From Lysobacter sp. 5GHs7-4 (GTDB lineage Bacteria; Pseudomonadota; Gammaproteobacteria; Xanthomonadales; Xanthomonadaceae): a stretch of DNA of 64,000 bases. Positions 1 to 9,108 of the stretch are shown here, one piece after another. Below the pieces are notes generated by a model. It was not told the DNA's origin. It was given only the letters and a program-made list of their open reading frames with translations, and made no database searches. Where the stretch lies: contig NZ_CP089924.1 of the NCBI RefSeq assembly GCF_021284765.1, positions 4,645,886 to 4,709,885 on the forward strand, given 5' to 3'. Made by a program: the position numbers and the translations under genes. Numbering within the stretch: position 1 is the stretch's first letter; each line of letters opens with the position of its first letter.

Positions 1-786
1 TTCTCTTTGGTTACTTTCTCTTGGGTCAGCAAGAGAAAGTGACCCGCATGCGCAGCAGGCGGAAGCCTTTGACCTTCGGTCAGAAGAAGCGAAACAACAG
101 CAAAAGCAAATCCTCCCCAACCCTCCTTTGTTAAAGGAGGGAGCTAAAAGCGGGACGCCGGGATCTGGAGACCATCGGAGCCGGATAGGCGCAATAACCG
201 GGATTCGCGGTCGCGGCTCACGCCGCTCCTACAGGGAGCACCGGCAAGAGAAAGTGACCCGCATGCGCAGCGGGCGGAAGCCTTTGACCTTCGGTCAGAA
301 GCAACAGAGCAAGAACAAAAGCAAATCCTCCCCAACCCGCCCGGCCAACAGGCACAGCCTGTTGTCGTTCACCCGTGCACGAACCTGCGGTTCCTAAACG
401 CACGGCTTCACCCTTTGTCAAAGGAGGGAGCTAAAAGCGTGACGCCGGGATCTGGAGACCATCGGAGCCGGATAGGCGCAATAACCGGGATTCGCGGTCG
501 CGGCTCACGCCTCTCCTAAAGAGAGCGCGAGCAAGAGAAAGTGACCCGCATGCGCAGCAGGCGGAAGCCGTTGACCTTCGGTCAGAAGAAGCGAAACAAC
601 AGCAAATCCTCCCCAACCCTCCTTTGCCAAAGGAGGGAGCTAAAAAGCGCGACGCCGGAATCTGGACGTCATCGGAACCGGACAGACGCGGTCGCCGGGA
701 TTCGCGGTCGCGGCTCATGACCGAAGGAAATCCCTGTGGGACGCCGCTCCTACAGAGGACTGCGGAGCAACCGGTGGATCGCGAAA
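1..786. repeat. Three tandem copies of a ~215-bp intergenic repeat
   Basis: No gene is supported here. The segment GCAAGAGAAAGTGACCCGC starts near 29, 244 and 531, and each copy continues through a CTTCGGTCAGAAG block, an AAATCCTCCCCAACC block and a GATTCGCGGTCGCGGCTCA block ending in CGCTCCTAC. The middle copy is longer, about 287 bp. Ahead of the first copy, 9-23 and 30-44 form an inverted repeat matching at 14 of 15 positions. The short open frames here translate the same repeat and differ between copies, so they are not taken as genes. The repeats lie downstream of rsmB (minus strand) and may include its transcription end. Confidence 0.75.
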
Positions 787-2085
787 CTACGCCGCTTTAC
801 GCAAGCGCGAATAGAAAAACCCATCGTAACCCAACTCCCCCGGCAACCGCTGCCGACCCACCTCGCGATCGCGACCGAACCCCTCGCCCAAATCCTCGAC
901 CCGCGCATCCGACGCGCGCGCAAGGAACCCGCGCACCTGATCCTCGTTCTCCTGCTTGAGGATCGAACACGTCGCGTACAGCAGCACCCCGCCCGGCGCC
1001 ACCGTGCGCCACAACGCATCCAGCAGGCGCGCCTGCAACGCACTCACCGCGCTCACGTCGTTCTCGCGCCGGTGCATCAGCACATCGGGCTGGCGGCGCA
1101 CGATGCCCGTGGCCGAGCACGGCGCGTCCAGCAACACCGCGTCGAAAGGCGTGCCGTCCCACCAGGCCGCCGTGTCGGACGCGTCGGCCGAGAGCAGGCG
1201 CGCATGCGTGTCCAGACGCAACCGCGTCAGCCCGCTGCGCACCGTGTTCAAGCGCGCCGCGTCGATGTCCAGCGCGGTCAGGCGCAGGCCGGGGTCGCGT
1301 TCGAGCAGATGCGCGGCCTTGCCGCCGGGCGCGGCGCAGGCATCGAGCACGCGTGCGCCGGGCGGCGGCGCCAGCGCATCGGCGACGCGTTGCGCGGCGC
1401 CGTCCTGCACCGAGACCGCACCGTCGGCGAAGCCCGGCAGCGAGGCGATGGCGAGCGCTTCGTCCAAGCGCAGGGCGTCGGGCAGCGCGTCGTCGACGGC
1501 GGCGTCGATGCCGGCTTCGTGCAAACGCGCGCGATAGCCGTCGCGCGTGCCCTGCAACCGGTTCACGCGCAGCCACAGCGGCGGCGCGCGGGTGCTGGCG
1601 TCGAGGATCGCGATCTCGTCTTGCGGCCAGTCGCCGGCGATACGCGTCCGCAGCCAGGCCGGCCAATGCGCATGCGCGTCCACCGCCGGCAGGCCGTCGC
1701 GCAGCGCGCGCCGCAGCAGGGCGTTGACCAGACCGGCCTGATGGCTGCGGCCGATGCTGCGCGCGGCATCGACGGTGGCCGCGACCGCGGCGTGCGCGGG
1801 CAGGGCCAGATCGAGCTGGGCGAAACCGACGTAGAGCAGCGCGCGCAGGTCGCTGTCGCGCTTGCCCAACGGGCGCGGCATCCAGGCCTTGAGCGCGGCC
1901 TCGTAACGCGCGGGCTGGCGTAGCACAGCGAAGCAGATCGCCTCCACCAGCGCGCGATCGCGCGGATCTTTCAGCGCCGGCAAGGCGCTGCCGAGTTCGG
2001 GCTTGAGCGAGCGGCCGCGGTGCAGCACCGCATCGAGCACGCGCGCGGCGACCGCGCGGCTTTCGGCGCCGCTGGACGCGTTCAC
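787..2085 (-). CDS. rsmB: 16S rRNA (cytosine(967)-C5)-methyltransferase RsmB
   Basis: This SAM-dependent methyltransferase makes m5C967 in 16S rRNA. It has an N-terminal NusB-like RNA-binding domain (about residues 1-140) and a C-terminal Rossmann methyltransferase domain. Seen motifs are the SAM loop [15 protein letters not shown], the [12 protein letters not shown] motif and [15 protein letters not shown], which carries the second conserved Cys. At 432 aa it has the usual RsmB length. The GTG start at 2085 is chosen because it overlaps the fmt stop in a GTGA junction, which suggests translational coupling. The frame stays open further upstream only as an fmt shadow. It is the last gene of the def-fmt operon. 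Confidence 0.93.
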   Translation of the reverse strand: MNASSGAESRAVAARVLDAVLHRGRSLKPELGSALPALKDPRDRALVEAICFAVLRQPARYEAALKAWMPRPLGKRDSDLRALLYVGFAQLDLALPAHAAVAATVDAARSIGRSHQAGLVNALLRRALRDGLPAVDAHAHWPAWLRTRIAGDWPQDEIAILDASTRAPPLWLRVNRLQGTRDGYRARLHEAGIDAAVDDALPDALRLDEALAIASLPGFADGAVSVQDGAAQRVADALAPPPGARVLDACAAPGGKAAHLLERDPGLRLTALDIDAARLNTVRSGLTRLRLDTHARLLSADASDTAAWWDGTPFDAVLLDAPCSATGIVRRQPDVLMHRRENDVSAVSALQARLLDALWRTVAPGGVLLYATCSILKQENEDQVRGFLARASDARVEDLGEGFGRDREVGRQRLPGELGYDGFFYSRLRKAA

Positions 2086-3005
2086 GCGCCGACCGCCAGG
2101 TCGCGGCGGCCGTTGAGGTAATCGGCCGCGGTGATGGCCTTGCCGCCGTCGCGTTGCAGCACGCGGATGCGCAGCGCGCCTTCGCCGCAGGCCACGTCGA
2201 TGCCGTCGCGGCCGGCCTGCAGCACGGTGCCCGGCGCGGCGCCGTGATCCAGCGGCAGCGCGATCGCGCCGTGCAGGCGCAGGCGCTCGCCGGCCAGCAC
2301 CGCCTCGGCCATCGGCCAGGGATTGAACGCGCGCACCTTGGCCGCCAGCGCGGTCGCGGGCTGCTGCCAGTCCAGCCGCGCCTCGGCCTTGTCGAGCTTG
2401 TGGGCGTAGGTCACGCCATCCTCCGGTTGCACCCACGGCCGCGGACGCAGGTCGGCGCGCAGCAGGCCCAGACCGTCGCGCAGCACCTGCGCGCCGATAT
2501 CGGCCAGGCGGTCGTGCAGTTGTCCGCCGGTTTCGTTGGCGTCGATGTCGGTGGTCTGCGCCAGCAGCACCGGACCGGTGTCCAGGCCCTTCTCCATCTG
2601 CATCAGGCACACGCCGGTCTCGCGGTCGCCGGCCTCGATAGCGCGCTGGATCGGCGCGGCGCCGCGCCAGCGCGGCAGCAAGGACGCGTGCACGTTCCAG
2701 CAGCCGTGGACGGGAATGTCGAGCACCGACTGCGGCAGGATCAGGCCGTAGGCGACCACGATCATCAGGTCCGGCTGCAGCGCGCGCAGCGCCTTGCGCG
2801 AGATCGCGGCCTTGAAGTTCTCCGGCTGCAGCACCGGAATGCCGCGCAGCAGCGCCTCGCGCTTGACCGGCGAGGGCGTGAGTTCGCGGCCGCGGCCGGC
2901 GGGACGATCGGGCTGGGTGTAGACGGCGACGACTTCGTTGTACTGCGCGGCCGCGCGCAGGCTGGGCACGGCGAAATCGGGGGTGCCGGCGAAAACGATT
3001 CTCAC
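2082..3005 (-). CDS. fmt: Methionyl-tRNA formyltransferase
   Basis: It formylates initiator Met-tRNA with 10-formyl-tetrahydrofolate in the cytosol. The 307-aa protein starts [18 protein letters not shown] and carries the formyltransferase signature [18 protein letters not shown] (catalytic His and Arg) about one third in. A C-terminal OB-like domain for tRNA binding follows. The length is typical. It lies between an SMI1-like gene and rsmB, with def two genes upstream, so formylation and deformylation enzymes share one operon. Confidence 0.97.
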   Translation of the reverse strand: MRIVFAGTPDFAVPSLRAAAQYNEVVAVYTQPDRPAGRGRELTPSPVKREALLRGIPVLQPENFKAAISRKALRALQPDLMIVVAYGLILPQSVLDIPVHGCWNVHASLLPRWRGAAPIQRAIEAGDRETGVCLMQMEKGLDTGPVLLAQTTDIDANETGGQLHDRLADIGAQVLRDGLGLLRADLRPRPWVQPEDGVTYAHKLDKAEARLDWQQPATALAAKVRAFNPWPMAEAVLAGERLRLHGAIALPLDHGAAPGTVLQAGRDGIDVACGEGALRIRVLQRDGGKAITAADYLNGRRDLAVGA

Positions 3006-3074
3006 GTTGCGAACTCCTTCAAGGGTGCCAGGCCGGCGGCGGCGTTGCGTCGGCGGATGCGACGCGCGCGGCCG

Positions 3075-3407
3075 TCAGGCGTCGCGCGACAGCGGACCGC
3101 CGCGTTGCAGCCAGCCCGACAAGCCCGGCGCCAGGCGCTCGAACGCGTCGGCCGTCATCGCGCCGTGATCCACGCAGTACACCGGCGGATCGGGCAGGCA
3201 GGGATCGATCATTATCGCGCGCCCGCCGCTGTCGTCGCCGATGGCGAGATAGCCGGGGCAGTATTCGCGGGTTTCGTAGGTGAGGTTGCGCTCGATCAGT
3301 TCGTCGGGCGCGTACAGGCGCACGCGATCGCCGAGCAAGCGGCCGCCGTGGGCGGCCAGCATCGCCAGGCAGGGCGCGGCGAAGGCGGCGCCGAACCAGG
3401 CCTGCAC
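3075..3407 (-). CDS. Small SMI1/KNR4-like (SUKH) protein
   Basis: About 110 aa. The visible features are the run ERNLTYETREYCPGYLAIGD followed by DSGGRAIMID, which matches the core of SMI1/KNR4 (SUKH) folds. That family includes immunity proteins of contact-dependent toxins and general protein-protein adaptors. The gene sits between def and fmt on the same strand. The start is uncertain: the frame runs into def, and the GTG at 3407 is the first plausible start after the def stop at 3428. There is no toxin gene beside it, so immunity is only one option. The function is not known. Confidence 0.7.
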   Translation of the reverse strand: MQAWFGAAFAAPCLAMLAAHGGRLLGDRVRLYAPDELIERNLTYETREYCPGYLAIGDDSGGRAIMIDPCLPDPPVYCVDHGAMTADAFERLAPGLSGWLQRGGPLSRDA

Positions 3408-3427
3408 CGGCGCCAGCGGCGCCGCGC

Positions 3428-3949
3428 TCAGGCCGCGTCGCCGGCGAGCTTGCGCTGCTTGGCCAGCTTCTTGCGCACCATCTCGCGCTTGAGCGGCGAG
3501 AGGTAGTCGACGAACAGCTTGCCGTCCAGGTGGTCCATCTCGTGCTGGATGCACACCGCCAGCAGGCCGTCGATCTGCAGCTCGAAGGGCTGGCCGTCGC
3601 GGCCGATCGCGCGCACCGTGATCTCGTTGGCGCGGGTCACGTCGGCGAAGATGCCTGGCACCGACAGACAGCCTTCCTGGTAGACCTGCTCGCCGGCCTT
3701 GGCCACGATTTCGGGGTTGATGAAGACCAACGGCCGGTCGTGCTCCTCCGACACGTCTATCACCATGAAGCGCTGGTGCACGTCGACCTGACTGGCGGCC
3801 AGACCGATGCCCGGGGCGTCGTACATGGTCTCGAACATGTCGTCGAGCAGCGTCTGGAACGCCGGCTCGGTGACGCGGGCAGGGTCGACCGGCACGGCTT
3901 TGGTGCGCAGGCGGGGGTCGGGAAATTCGAGGATCGGCAACAGAGACAT
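3428..3949 (-). CDS. def: Peptide deformylase
   Basis: It removes the N-formyl group from nascent proteins and is a metalloenzyme (usually Fe2+). All three signature motifs are present: [16 protein letters not shown] and HEMDHLDG. The Cys and two His residues bind the metal and the Glu is catalytic. At 173 aa it has the typical length. The ATG at 3949 ([19 protein letters not shown]) is chosen over an upstream in-frame start because family members begin there. It is the first gene of the def-(SUKH)-fmt-rsmB operon and is divergent from the LysM gene. Confidence 0.97.
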   Translation of the reverse strand: MSLLPILEFPDPRLRTKAVPVDPARVTEPAFQTLLDDMFETMYDAPGIGLAASQVDVHQRFMVIDVSEEHDRPLVFINPEIVAKAGEQVYQEGCLSVPGIFADVTRANEITVRAIGRDGQPFELQIDGLLAVCIQHEMDHLDGKLFVDYLSPLKREMVRKKLAKQRKLAGDAA

Positions 3950-4101
3950 GGCGTCGAAAAAAATGGGGGCGTCGGTCACATACACAAGCAAGAAGGGGAT
4001 TGTAACCCCGTTTTGGGCCCTGAAAGCTTGCAAGCACGGGGTTCTTCTGGGCTATAGTTCCGAGGCCCGCAATGGGCAAACCTGCAAGGGGAATCAGGTA
4101 G

Positions 4102-5274
4102 ATGGCCGCCATGTTTAAACCATTCCGCGCGGTTGCAACCGCCGCGTTGCTGACGATCGCCACCTACGCCCTCGCGGCGGAGATGCAAGGCGGTCACCCC
4201 GACACCTACGTGGTCAAGCGGGGCGATACCCTGTGGGACATCGCCGGGCGTTTCCTGAAGCGTCCGTGGCTGTGGCCGGAAATCTGGCAGGCCAACCCGC
4301 AGATCAAGAATCCGCACCTGATCTACCCGGGCGACGTGATCTCGCTGGCCTACCTGGACCGCCTGGGCGTGCAGCCCGGTCCGCGTCAGGAAGCCCCGAT
4401 CACCGGCATCCCGCTGGAGCAGGTCGAGCCGTTCCTGAAGAACCTGCGCGTGGTCGACAGCTTCGAGCACCTGCCCTACGTGGTCAGCCTCGAAGAGGAC
4501 CGCCTGCGCGGCGCCCAGGGCCAGGTCGCCTACATCAAGGGCCTGCAAGGCGCCCAGGCCGGCCAGCGCTACGCCGTGGTCCGCCCGACCCAGCGCTACA
4601 GCCGCCTCAAGAACGAGAAGTGCTGCGACGTCACCGGCCGCGCCACCACCCTGCGCAGCCACGAGCTGGACTTCAACGGCCGTAACCCGGCCGGCTTCCA
4701 GGCGCTGTGGACCGACGCCACCCTGCCCCAGGGCCGTGGCGACATCATCGGCTACGAGCTGATGCAGCTGACCACCGGCACCGTGAGCCGCGGCGAAGTC
4801 GGCGGCGTCGGCGCCAGCACCCTGCTGATCGACGATGCCGGCCGCGAAGTCCGGGTGGGCGACCGCCTGATCCCGGTCGAAGCCCAGCCCTACGACCTGC
4901 AGTTCTTCCCGCATCCGCCGAAGCAGGAGTTCCAGTACGGACACGCCCGCGTCCTGGCGGTGGCCGACCAGCTCACCAGCGGCGGCGCGCGCGACGTGGT
5001 TGCCCTGTCGGTGGGCCGTCTGGACGGCATCGACAACGGTACCGTGCTGTCGACCTGGCGCGTCGGCCGCAACGTGGTCGACCGGGTCAAGGTCGGCGCC
5101 GAGCGCAGCGACGACACCGTCGGCCGCGCCAGCAAGGTCCGCGCGCCCGACGAATACGCCGGTCACGTGATGATCTTCCGCACCTTCGACAAGGTCAGCT
5201 ACGGCCTGGTCATGGAAGGCGTGCGCCCGACCCGCGTGGGTTACGAGCTCAAGCATCCGGACGCGCCGTACTGA
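4102..5274 (+). CDS. LysM-domain exported protein
   Basis: A 390-aa protein with an N-terminal signal sequence (hydrophobic AVATAALLTIATYALA, cleaved near residue 26). It has one LysM domain at about residues 34-85 (YVVKRGDTLWDIAGRFL ... NPHLIYPGDVISL). LysM binds peptidoglycan glycans, so the protein is expected in the periplasm or at the wall. The remaining ~300 residues match the long LysM proteins that commonly precede dprA in Xanthomonadaceae (family knowledge); no catalytic motif was seen. It is divergent from def, and a perfect stem-loop at 5322-5345 follows it. Confidence 0.88.
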   Translation: MAAMFKPFRAVATAALLTIATYALAAEMQGGHPDTYVVKRGDTLWDIAGRFLKRPWLWPEIWQANPQIKNPHLIYPGDVISLAYLDRLGVQPGPRQEAPITGIPLEQVEPFLKNLRVVDSFEHLPYVVSLEEDRLRGAQGQVAYIKGLQGAQAGQRYAVVRPTQRYSRLKNEKCCDVTGRATTLRSHELDFNGRNPAGFQALWTDATLPQGRGDIIGYELMQLTTGTVSRGEVGGVGASTLLIDDAGREVRVGDRLIPVEAQPYDLQFFPHPPKQEFQYGHARVLAVADQLTSGGARDVVALSVGRLDGIDNGTVLSTWRVGRNVVDRVKVGAERSDDTVGRASKVRAPDEYAGHVMIFRTFDKVSYGLVMEGVRPTRVGYELKHPDAPY

Positions 5275-5321
5275 TCGGCGTTGCCCTAGGCCGCAGGCCG
5301 GGGTTTTCCTACCGCAGCATG

Positions 5322-5345
5322 CGACGGCGCCCTAGGGCGCCGTCG
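5322..5345 (+). terminator. Perfect stem-loop after the LysM gene
   Basis: A 24-bp perfect palindrome centred on CCTAGG (arms CGACGGCGCC / GGCGCCGTCG) lies 47 bp after the LysM stop and is followed by TCGTTT. It ends 25 bp before the dprA start, so it either terminates the LysM transcript or attenuates read-through into dprA. The T run is short, which lowers confidence. Confidence 0.55.
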
Positions 5346-5369
5346 TCGTTTCAGGCCCAGGCTGTGTCC

Positions 5370-6512
5370 ATGACCGACACCGCCGCCGACCGCCACGCCC
5401 TGCTCGCCCTGATCGCCGCCGACGGACCGTGCGCACCGCGCCGCAGCCTGCTGGAACGCCATGCAGGCGCCGCTGCCGCGCGCGCGGCCGGTCCGGCGGC
5501 CTGGCGCGAGGCCGGACTGGACCCGGCCCAGATCGCCGCCCTGCAGGCGCCGGACGCGGCCGAGCTGGTGCACGCGCAGGCCTGGCTGGACCGGCCCGGC
5601 CATCACCTCATCGACTGGCGCCACCCCGACTACCCGGCCTTGCTGCGGCGCGCGCCCAACCCGCCGCTGGCGTTGTTCGTGGCCGGCGATCCGGTCCGGC
5701 TGTGGCACCCGGCTGTGGCCGTGGTCGGCAGCCGCGCGCCCACGCCGGGCGGGCGCGACAACGCCGCCGACTTCGCCCGCGCGCTGGCCGGCGCCGGCCT
5801 GGGCGTGACCAGCGGCCTGGCCGCCGGCATCGACACCGCCGCGCATCAGGCCGCGCTGGCCGCGGGCGGGCTCAGCGTGGCCGTGCTGGGCACCGGCCCG
5901 GACGTGCCCTACCCGCGCGCCAACGCGGCCCTGCACGCGCGCCTGGCCGCGGAAGGCGCGGTGGTCAGCGAACACCTGCCCGGCACGCAGGGGCGGCCCT
6001 CGCACTTCCCCTCGCGCAACCGCATCATCGCCGGCCTCAGCCTGGGCACCCTGGTGGTCGAGGCGGCGCAGCGCTCCGGGGCGCTGATCACCGCGCGCCT
6101 GGCGGCCGAGGCCGGGCGAGAGGTGTTCGCCCTGCCCGGCTCGATCCACAACCCGCTCGCGCGCGGCTGCCACCGCCTGATCCGCGACGGCGCCGCCCTG
6201 GTCGAAACCGCACAGGAGCTGACCGACGCCCTGGCGCCGCTGGCGCAGGAGCTGGCCGACAGCTTGCGACTGCGTCTGGACGCCCCCATACCTTGCAGCC
6301 ACACGGCGGTCACGAGGCCCGTTCAGGATGAGCGCCTCGACGATCGCGACTACCAGTCCTTGTGGAACGCGCTCGGCCACGACCCCACCGGTATGGATGG
6401 CCTGGTCGAACGAACCGGATTGACGCCTGCCGTACTGTCCTCCATGCTGCTGCTCATGGAGCTTGAGGGTCGCGTAGCGGCGCAACACGGCCGTTACTTC
6501 CGCAACCGCTGA
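5370..6512 (+). CDS. dprA: DNA-processing protein DprA
   Basis: It loads RecA onto incoming single-stranded DNA during natural transformation and protects that DNA. The 380-aa protein has a small N-terminal helical domain and a Rossmann-like DprA core at about residues 110-300, with [35 protein letters not shown] and [12 protein letters not shown]-terminal winged-helix domain follows ([20 protein letters not shown]). The ATG at 5370 is chosen because the preceding open frame is the shadow of the LysM gene. It is followed by smg and topA, a conserved neighbourhood. Confidence 0.95.
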   Translation: MTDTAADRHALLALIAADGPCAPRRSLLERHAGAAAARAAGPAAWREAGLDPAQIAALQAPDAAELVHAQAWLDRPGHHLIDWRHPDYPALLRRAPNPPLALFVAGDPVRLWHPAVAVVGSRAPTPGGRDNAADFARALAGAGLGVTSGLAAGIDTAAHQAALAAGGLSVAVLGTGPDVPYPRANAALHARLAAEGAVVSEHLPGTQGRPSHFPSRNRIIAGLSLGTLVVEAAQRSGALITARLAAEAGREVFALPGSIHNPLARGCHRLIRDGAALVETAQELTDALAPLAQELADSLRLRLDAPIPCSHTAVTRPVQDERLDDRDYQSLWNALGHDPTGMDGLVERTGLTPAVLSSMLLLMELEGRVAAQHGRYFRNR

Positions 6513-6589
6513 GTACTCCCTGCGCAGGGGCCCAGCGGTCGTCAGCCACTCCGGACCCACCGCGCCGCATGCGGCGCAGGCCGAGGGAA

Positions 6590-7078
6590 ATGAAAGAGAG
6601 CATCCTGGACGTCCTGCTGTACCTGTTCGAGCATTACTTCACCGACGATGCGGACCTGGTCCGCGACCGCGATTCGCTCCGCAGCGGCCCCCTGTTCGAC
6701 GAACTGGGCCAGGCCGGTTTCAGCCCCGCCGAAATCAACAAAGCCTTCGAGTGGCTCGATGCGCTGGCCCAGCAACGGCCCGGCGTCAGCACGCCGCGCG
6801 CCAACGGCCCCACCCGCATCTACTTCGGCCCCGAGCTGGACAAGCTCGACGTCGAGTGCCGCGGTTTCCTGATGTTCCTGGAACAGCACGGCATCCTCGA
6901 CGCCGACCAGCGCGAGTTGGTGCTGGATCGGGCGATGGCGCTGGATCAGGACGAGCTCGATCTGGACGACCTGAAGTGGGTCGTGCTGATGGTGCTGTTC
7001 AACCAGCCGGGGTCGGAAGCGGCCTACGCCTGGATGGAAACGCAGATGTTCGAAGACGAGCCCGAACCGGTACATTAA
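6590..7078 (+). CDS. smg: DUF494 family protein Smg
   Basis: A 162-aa acidic protein starting [17 protein letters not shown], the hallmark of the Smg/DUF494 family. The family sits next to dprA and topA across many proteobacteria, but its role is unknown. The ATG at 6590, preceded by GAGGGAAA, is chosen over an upstream ATG at 6569 that would add an arginine-rich extension. The protein is rich in helices and Asp/Glu, with no transmembrane segment. Confidence 0.92.
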   Translation: MKESILDVLLYLFEHYFTDDADLVRDRDSLRSGPLFDELGQAGFSPAEINKAFEWLDALAQQRPGVSTPRANGPTRIYFGPELDKLDVECRGFLMFLEQHGILDADQRELVLDRAMALDQDELDLDDLKWVVLMVLFNQPGSEAAYAWMETQMFEDEPEPVH

Positions 7079-7174
7079 GCTCGCACGAATCAAGCGCGCG
7101 GCGCCTGGGGAGGCGCCGTGCCGGCGCCGTCCCCGCGGCAGCGCCTCATCAAGGACGACTCCGGGGGGAGCGAG

Positions 7175-7966
7175 ATGGCGGATTGGTACTACCACGATGC
7201 GGCGCAAGGCCGCGTCGGACCTTTGAGCGAACAAGACCTGCAGACCCGCTATCGCGAACGCCGCATCCAGCGCGACACGCTGGTGTGGCGCGACGGCCTG
7301 CGCGAATGGCAGCCGCTGGACCGCGTCTCCGAGGAACTCGGCCTGGACGGCATCCAGCAGGACACCGCCAAGCCGCCGCCGTTGCCGCCGGGCGGCCCGA
7401 TCGGCGTCAGCGCCGGCACCGCCTATGCGGGCGCGGGCGCCTACGCCGGCAGCGCGTCCGGCGCGGGCAACGGCGCCGGCATGCGTCCCGCCTCGCCGGC
7501 CAAGCGCGGCATGTCCGGCTGCCTGATCGCGGTGATCGTGCTGGCGGTGTTGGCCGTGCCGACGGTGGGCATTCTGGCGGCGATCGCGCTGCCGGCCTAT
7601 CAGGACTACACCTTGCGCGCCAAGACCATGCAGAGCTTCAACGAAGCCAACAGCGTCAAGCTGGCCGTGGCCGAGTACTACGCCGCCAACGGCCGCTGCC
7701 CCAGCAACGGCGACGAGGATTTCGGCGACCCCAGCGACTACGCCACCGCCACCACCGCGCAGATCAAGATCGGCACGATGCAGAACGGGCATTGCGCGCT
7801 GGAAATCGAGCTGCGCGGCATCGGCCCGCGCGTCGACGGCAAGACCGTCTGGTTCGAGGCGATTCCGCAGGGCGATATCCTCACCTGGGATTGCAGCGGC
7901 GGCGACCTGCCCGCGATCTACCGCCCCGGCACCTGCCGTCCGGGCACCTCCATCAGCAACGGCTGA
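7175..7966 (+). CDS. GYF_2 domain-pilin-like membrane protein
   Basis: A 263-aa protein with two parts. Residues 1-55 are a GYF_2 (DUF4339) domain (MADWYYHDAAQGRVGPLS ... LVWRDGLREWQPL), a small fold usually found on the cytoplasmic side of membrane proteins. After a Gly/Ala/Pro linker, residues ~110-140 form a membrane helix continuing into GILAAIALPAYQDYTLRAK. That is the start of a type IV pilin-like helix, followed by a pilin-like globular domain with Cys residues. The usual prepilin peptidase site (G-FTLIE) is missing, so normal processing is unlikely. The start at 7175 has a GGGGGAG ribosome site. The next gene, 6 bp downstream, has the same N-terminal domain. Confidence 0.82.
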   Translation: MADWYYHDAAQGRVGPLSEQDLQTRYRERRIQRDTLVWRDGLREWQPLDRVSEELGLDGIQQDTAKPPPLPPGGPIGVSAGTAYAGAGAYAGSASGAGNGAGMRPASPAKRGMSGCLIAVIVLAVLAVPTVGILAAIALPAYQDYTLRAKTMQSFNEANSVKLAVAEYYAANGRCPSNGDEDFGDPSDYATATTAQIKIGTMQNGHCALEIELRGIGPRVDGKTVWFEAIPQGDILTWDCSGGDLPAIYRPGTCRPGTSISNG

Positions 7967-7972
7967 ACCGAC

Positions 7973-8905
7973 ATGACCGATTGGTACTACAGCGACAGCG
8001 ACCGCAACCGTCACGGCCCGGTGCGCGCCGAAGACCTGGCCGAGCTGCACAGCCACGGCCAGCTCTCGCCCGAGACCCTGGTCTGGCGCGAAGGCATGGA
8101 AAGCTGGCGCCCCTGGCGCGAGATGATCGGCGAGATCGTGCCCGGCGCCGGCCGTCCCGCCGTCGCCGCGGCCACGTTCGCCACCGCCACCGCCGATTCC
8201 GCGCCGGACGCCGACGCCAATCCCTACGCCATCGCCGAACCGGCCTCGCCGTACTCGCCGCCGCGCGCCGCGCTGGCCGAGACCGAGCAGGTCGTGCACG
8301 GCGGCGAGATCGTCTACGCCGGCTTCTGGAAGCGCGTGGCCGCCAGCATGATCGACGGCTTCGTGGTCGGCGTGGCCGGCATGGTCATTCAGATGATCCT
8401 GATGATGGTGCTGTTCGGCGTCGGCATCGGCATGAGCGGCAGCCCGGAAAACCTGTTCGCCAGCAGCGGCGCGATCGCGATGATCGTGGCGGTCTACCTG
8501 ATCCCGCTGATCATGCAGGTGGTGTACTTCGCCATGTTCCACGCCTCGGCCAAGCAGGCCACGCTGGGCAAGATGGCGATCGGCATCAAGGTCACCGACG
8601 ACAACGGCGGCCGCATCTCGACCGCGCGCGGCGTCGGCCGCTACTTCGCCTACATGGTCAGCAGCCTGATCCTGGGCATCGGCCTGCTGATGGCCGCCTT
8701 CACCGACCGCAAGCGCGGCCTGCACGACATGATGGCCAGCACCCTGGTGGTCGACCGCTGGGCCTTCACCGCCTACCCGGAACGCCAGCGCCGCGAGCTG
8801 GGCACGGTCGCGACCGTGATCCTGGTGATCTTCGGCGTGCTGATCGCCCTGTACCTGGTCTTCCTGCTGTTCATGGTGGCCGCGATGGGCCTGGCGAGCC
8901 GCTGA
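7973..8905 (+). CDS. GYF_2 domain-RDD family membrane protein
   Basis: A 310-aa protein with an N-terminal GYF_2 domain (MTDWYYSDSDRNRHGPV ... LVWREGMESWRPW), a low-complexity linker, then an RDD domain from about residue 115. The RDD signature residues are in YAGFWKRVAASMIDGF (R and D) and TDRKRGLHDMMASTLVV. It has about four transmembrane segments. Some RDD proteins have been linked to ion or osmolyte transport, but the role here is unknown. It starts 6 bp after the GYF_2-pilin gene and shares its N-terminal domain, so the two are probably co-translated partners. Confidence 0.85.
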   Translation: MTDWYYSDSDRNRHGPVRAEDLAELHSHGQLSPETLVWREGMESWRPWREMIGEIVPGAGRPAVAAATFATATADSAPDADANPYAIAEPASPYSPPRAALAETEQVVHGGEIVYAGFWKRVAASMIDGFVVGVAGMVIQMILMMVLFGVGIGMSGSPENLFASSGAIAMIVAVYLIPLIMQVVYFAMFHASAKQATLGKMAIGIKVTDDNGGRISTARGVGRYFAYMVSSLILGIGLLMAAFTDRKRGLHDMMASTLVVDRWAFTAYPERQRRELGTVATVILVIFGVLIALYLVFLLFMVAAMGLASR

Positions 8906-8927
8906 ACCTGAACGCGCGAAGCTGAAT

Positions 8928-9052
8928 GGGAGCCCGGTCCTAAGCGGCTCCCGGTCGCACTCGCGGCGGCCCGTGCTTGACAGCCGGGGCCGCCGCATGG
9001 TCCCAATAAAAAAGGAAACCCTGAACGCCCGCGTCTTCATTGCCGCGGGCGT
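8928..9052 (+). promoter_or_regulatory. Three consecutive stem-loops in the topA leader
   Basis: Three perfect inverted repeats lie between the RDD gene and topA: 8928-8934 with 8946-8952 (7 bp); 8963-8972 with 8987-8996 (10 bp, loop holding TTGACA); and 9025-9033 with 9044-9052 (9 bp, 10-nt loop). None has a clear T run. The first may end the RDD transcript. The others may shape topA transcription or its leader RNA. TTGACA inside the second loop could be a -35 box, but no good -10 at proper spacing was found. Confidence 0.4.
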
Positions 9053-9108
9053 AGCCTTCTTTGCGTTAGTCACAGGCAGCGGGCCGGAACGGCCCCTGCG
9101 GAGCTCCA

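Noticed and set aside
128..959. Several short frames in the repeats at the window start
   Set aside because: They translate the repeat units themselves and differ in frame between copies; no protein family is seen.
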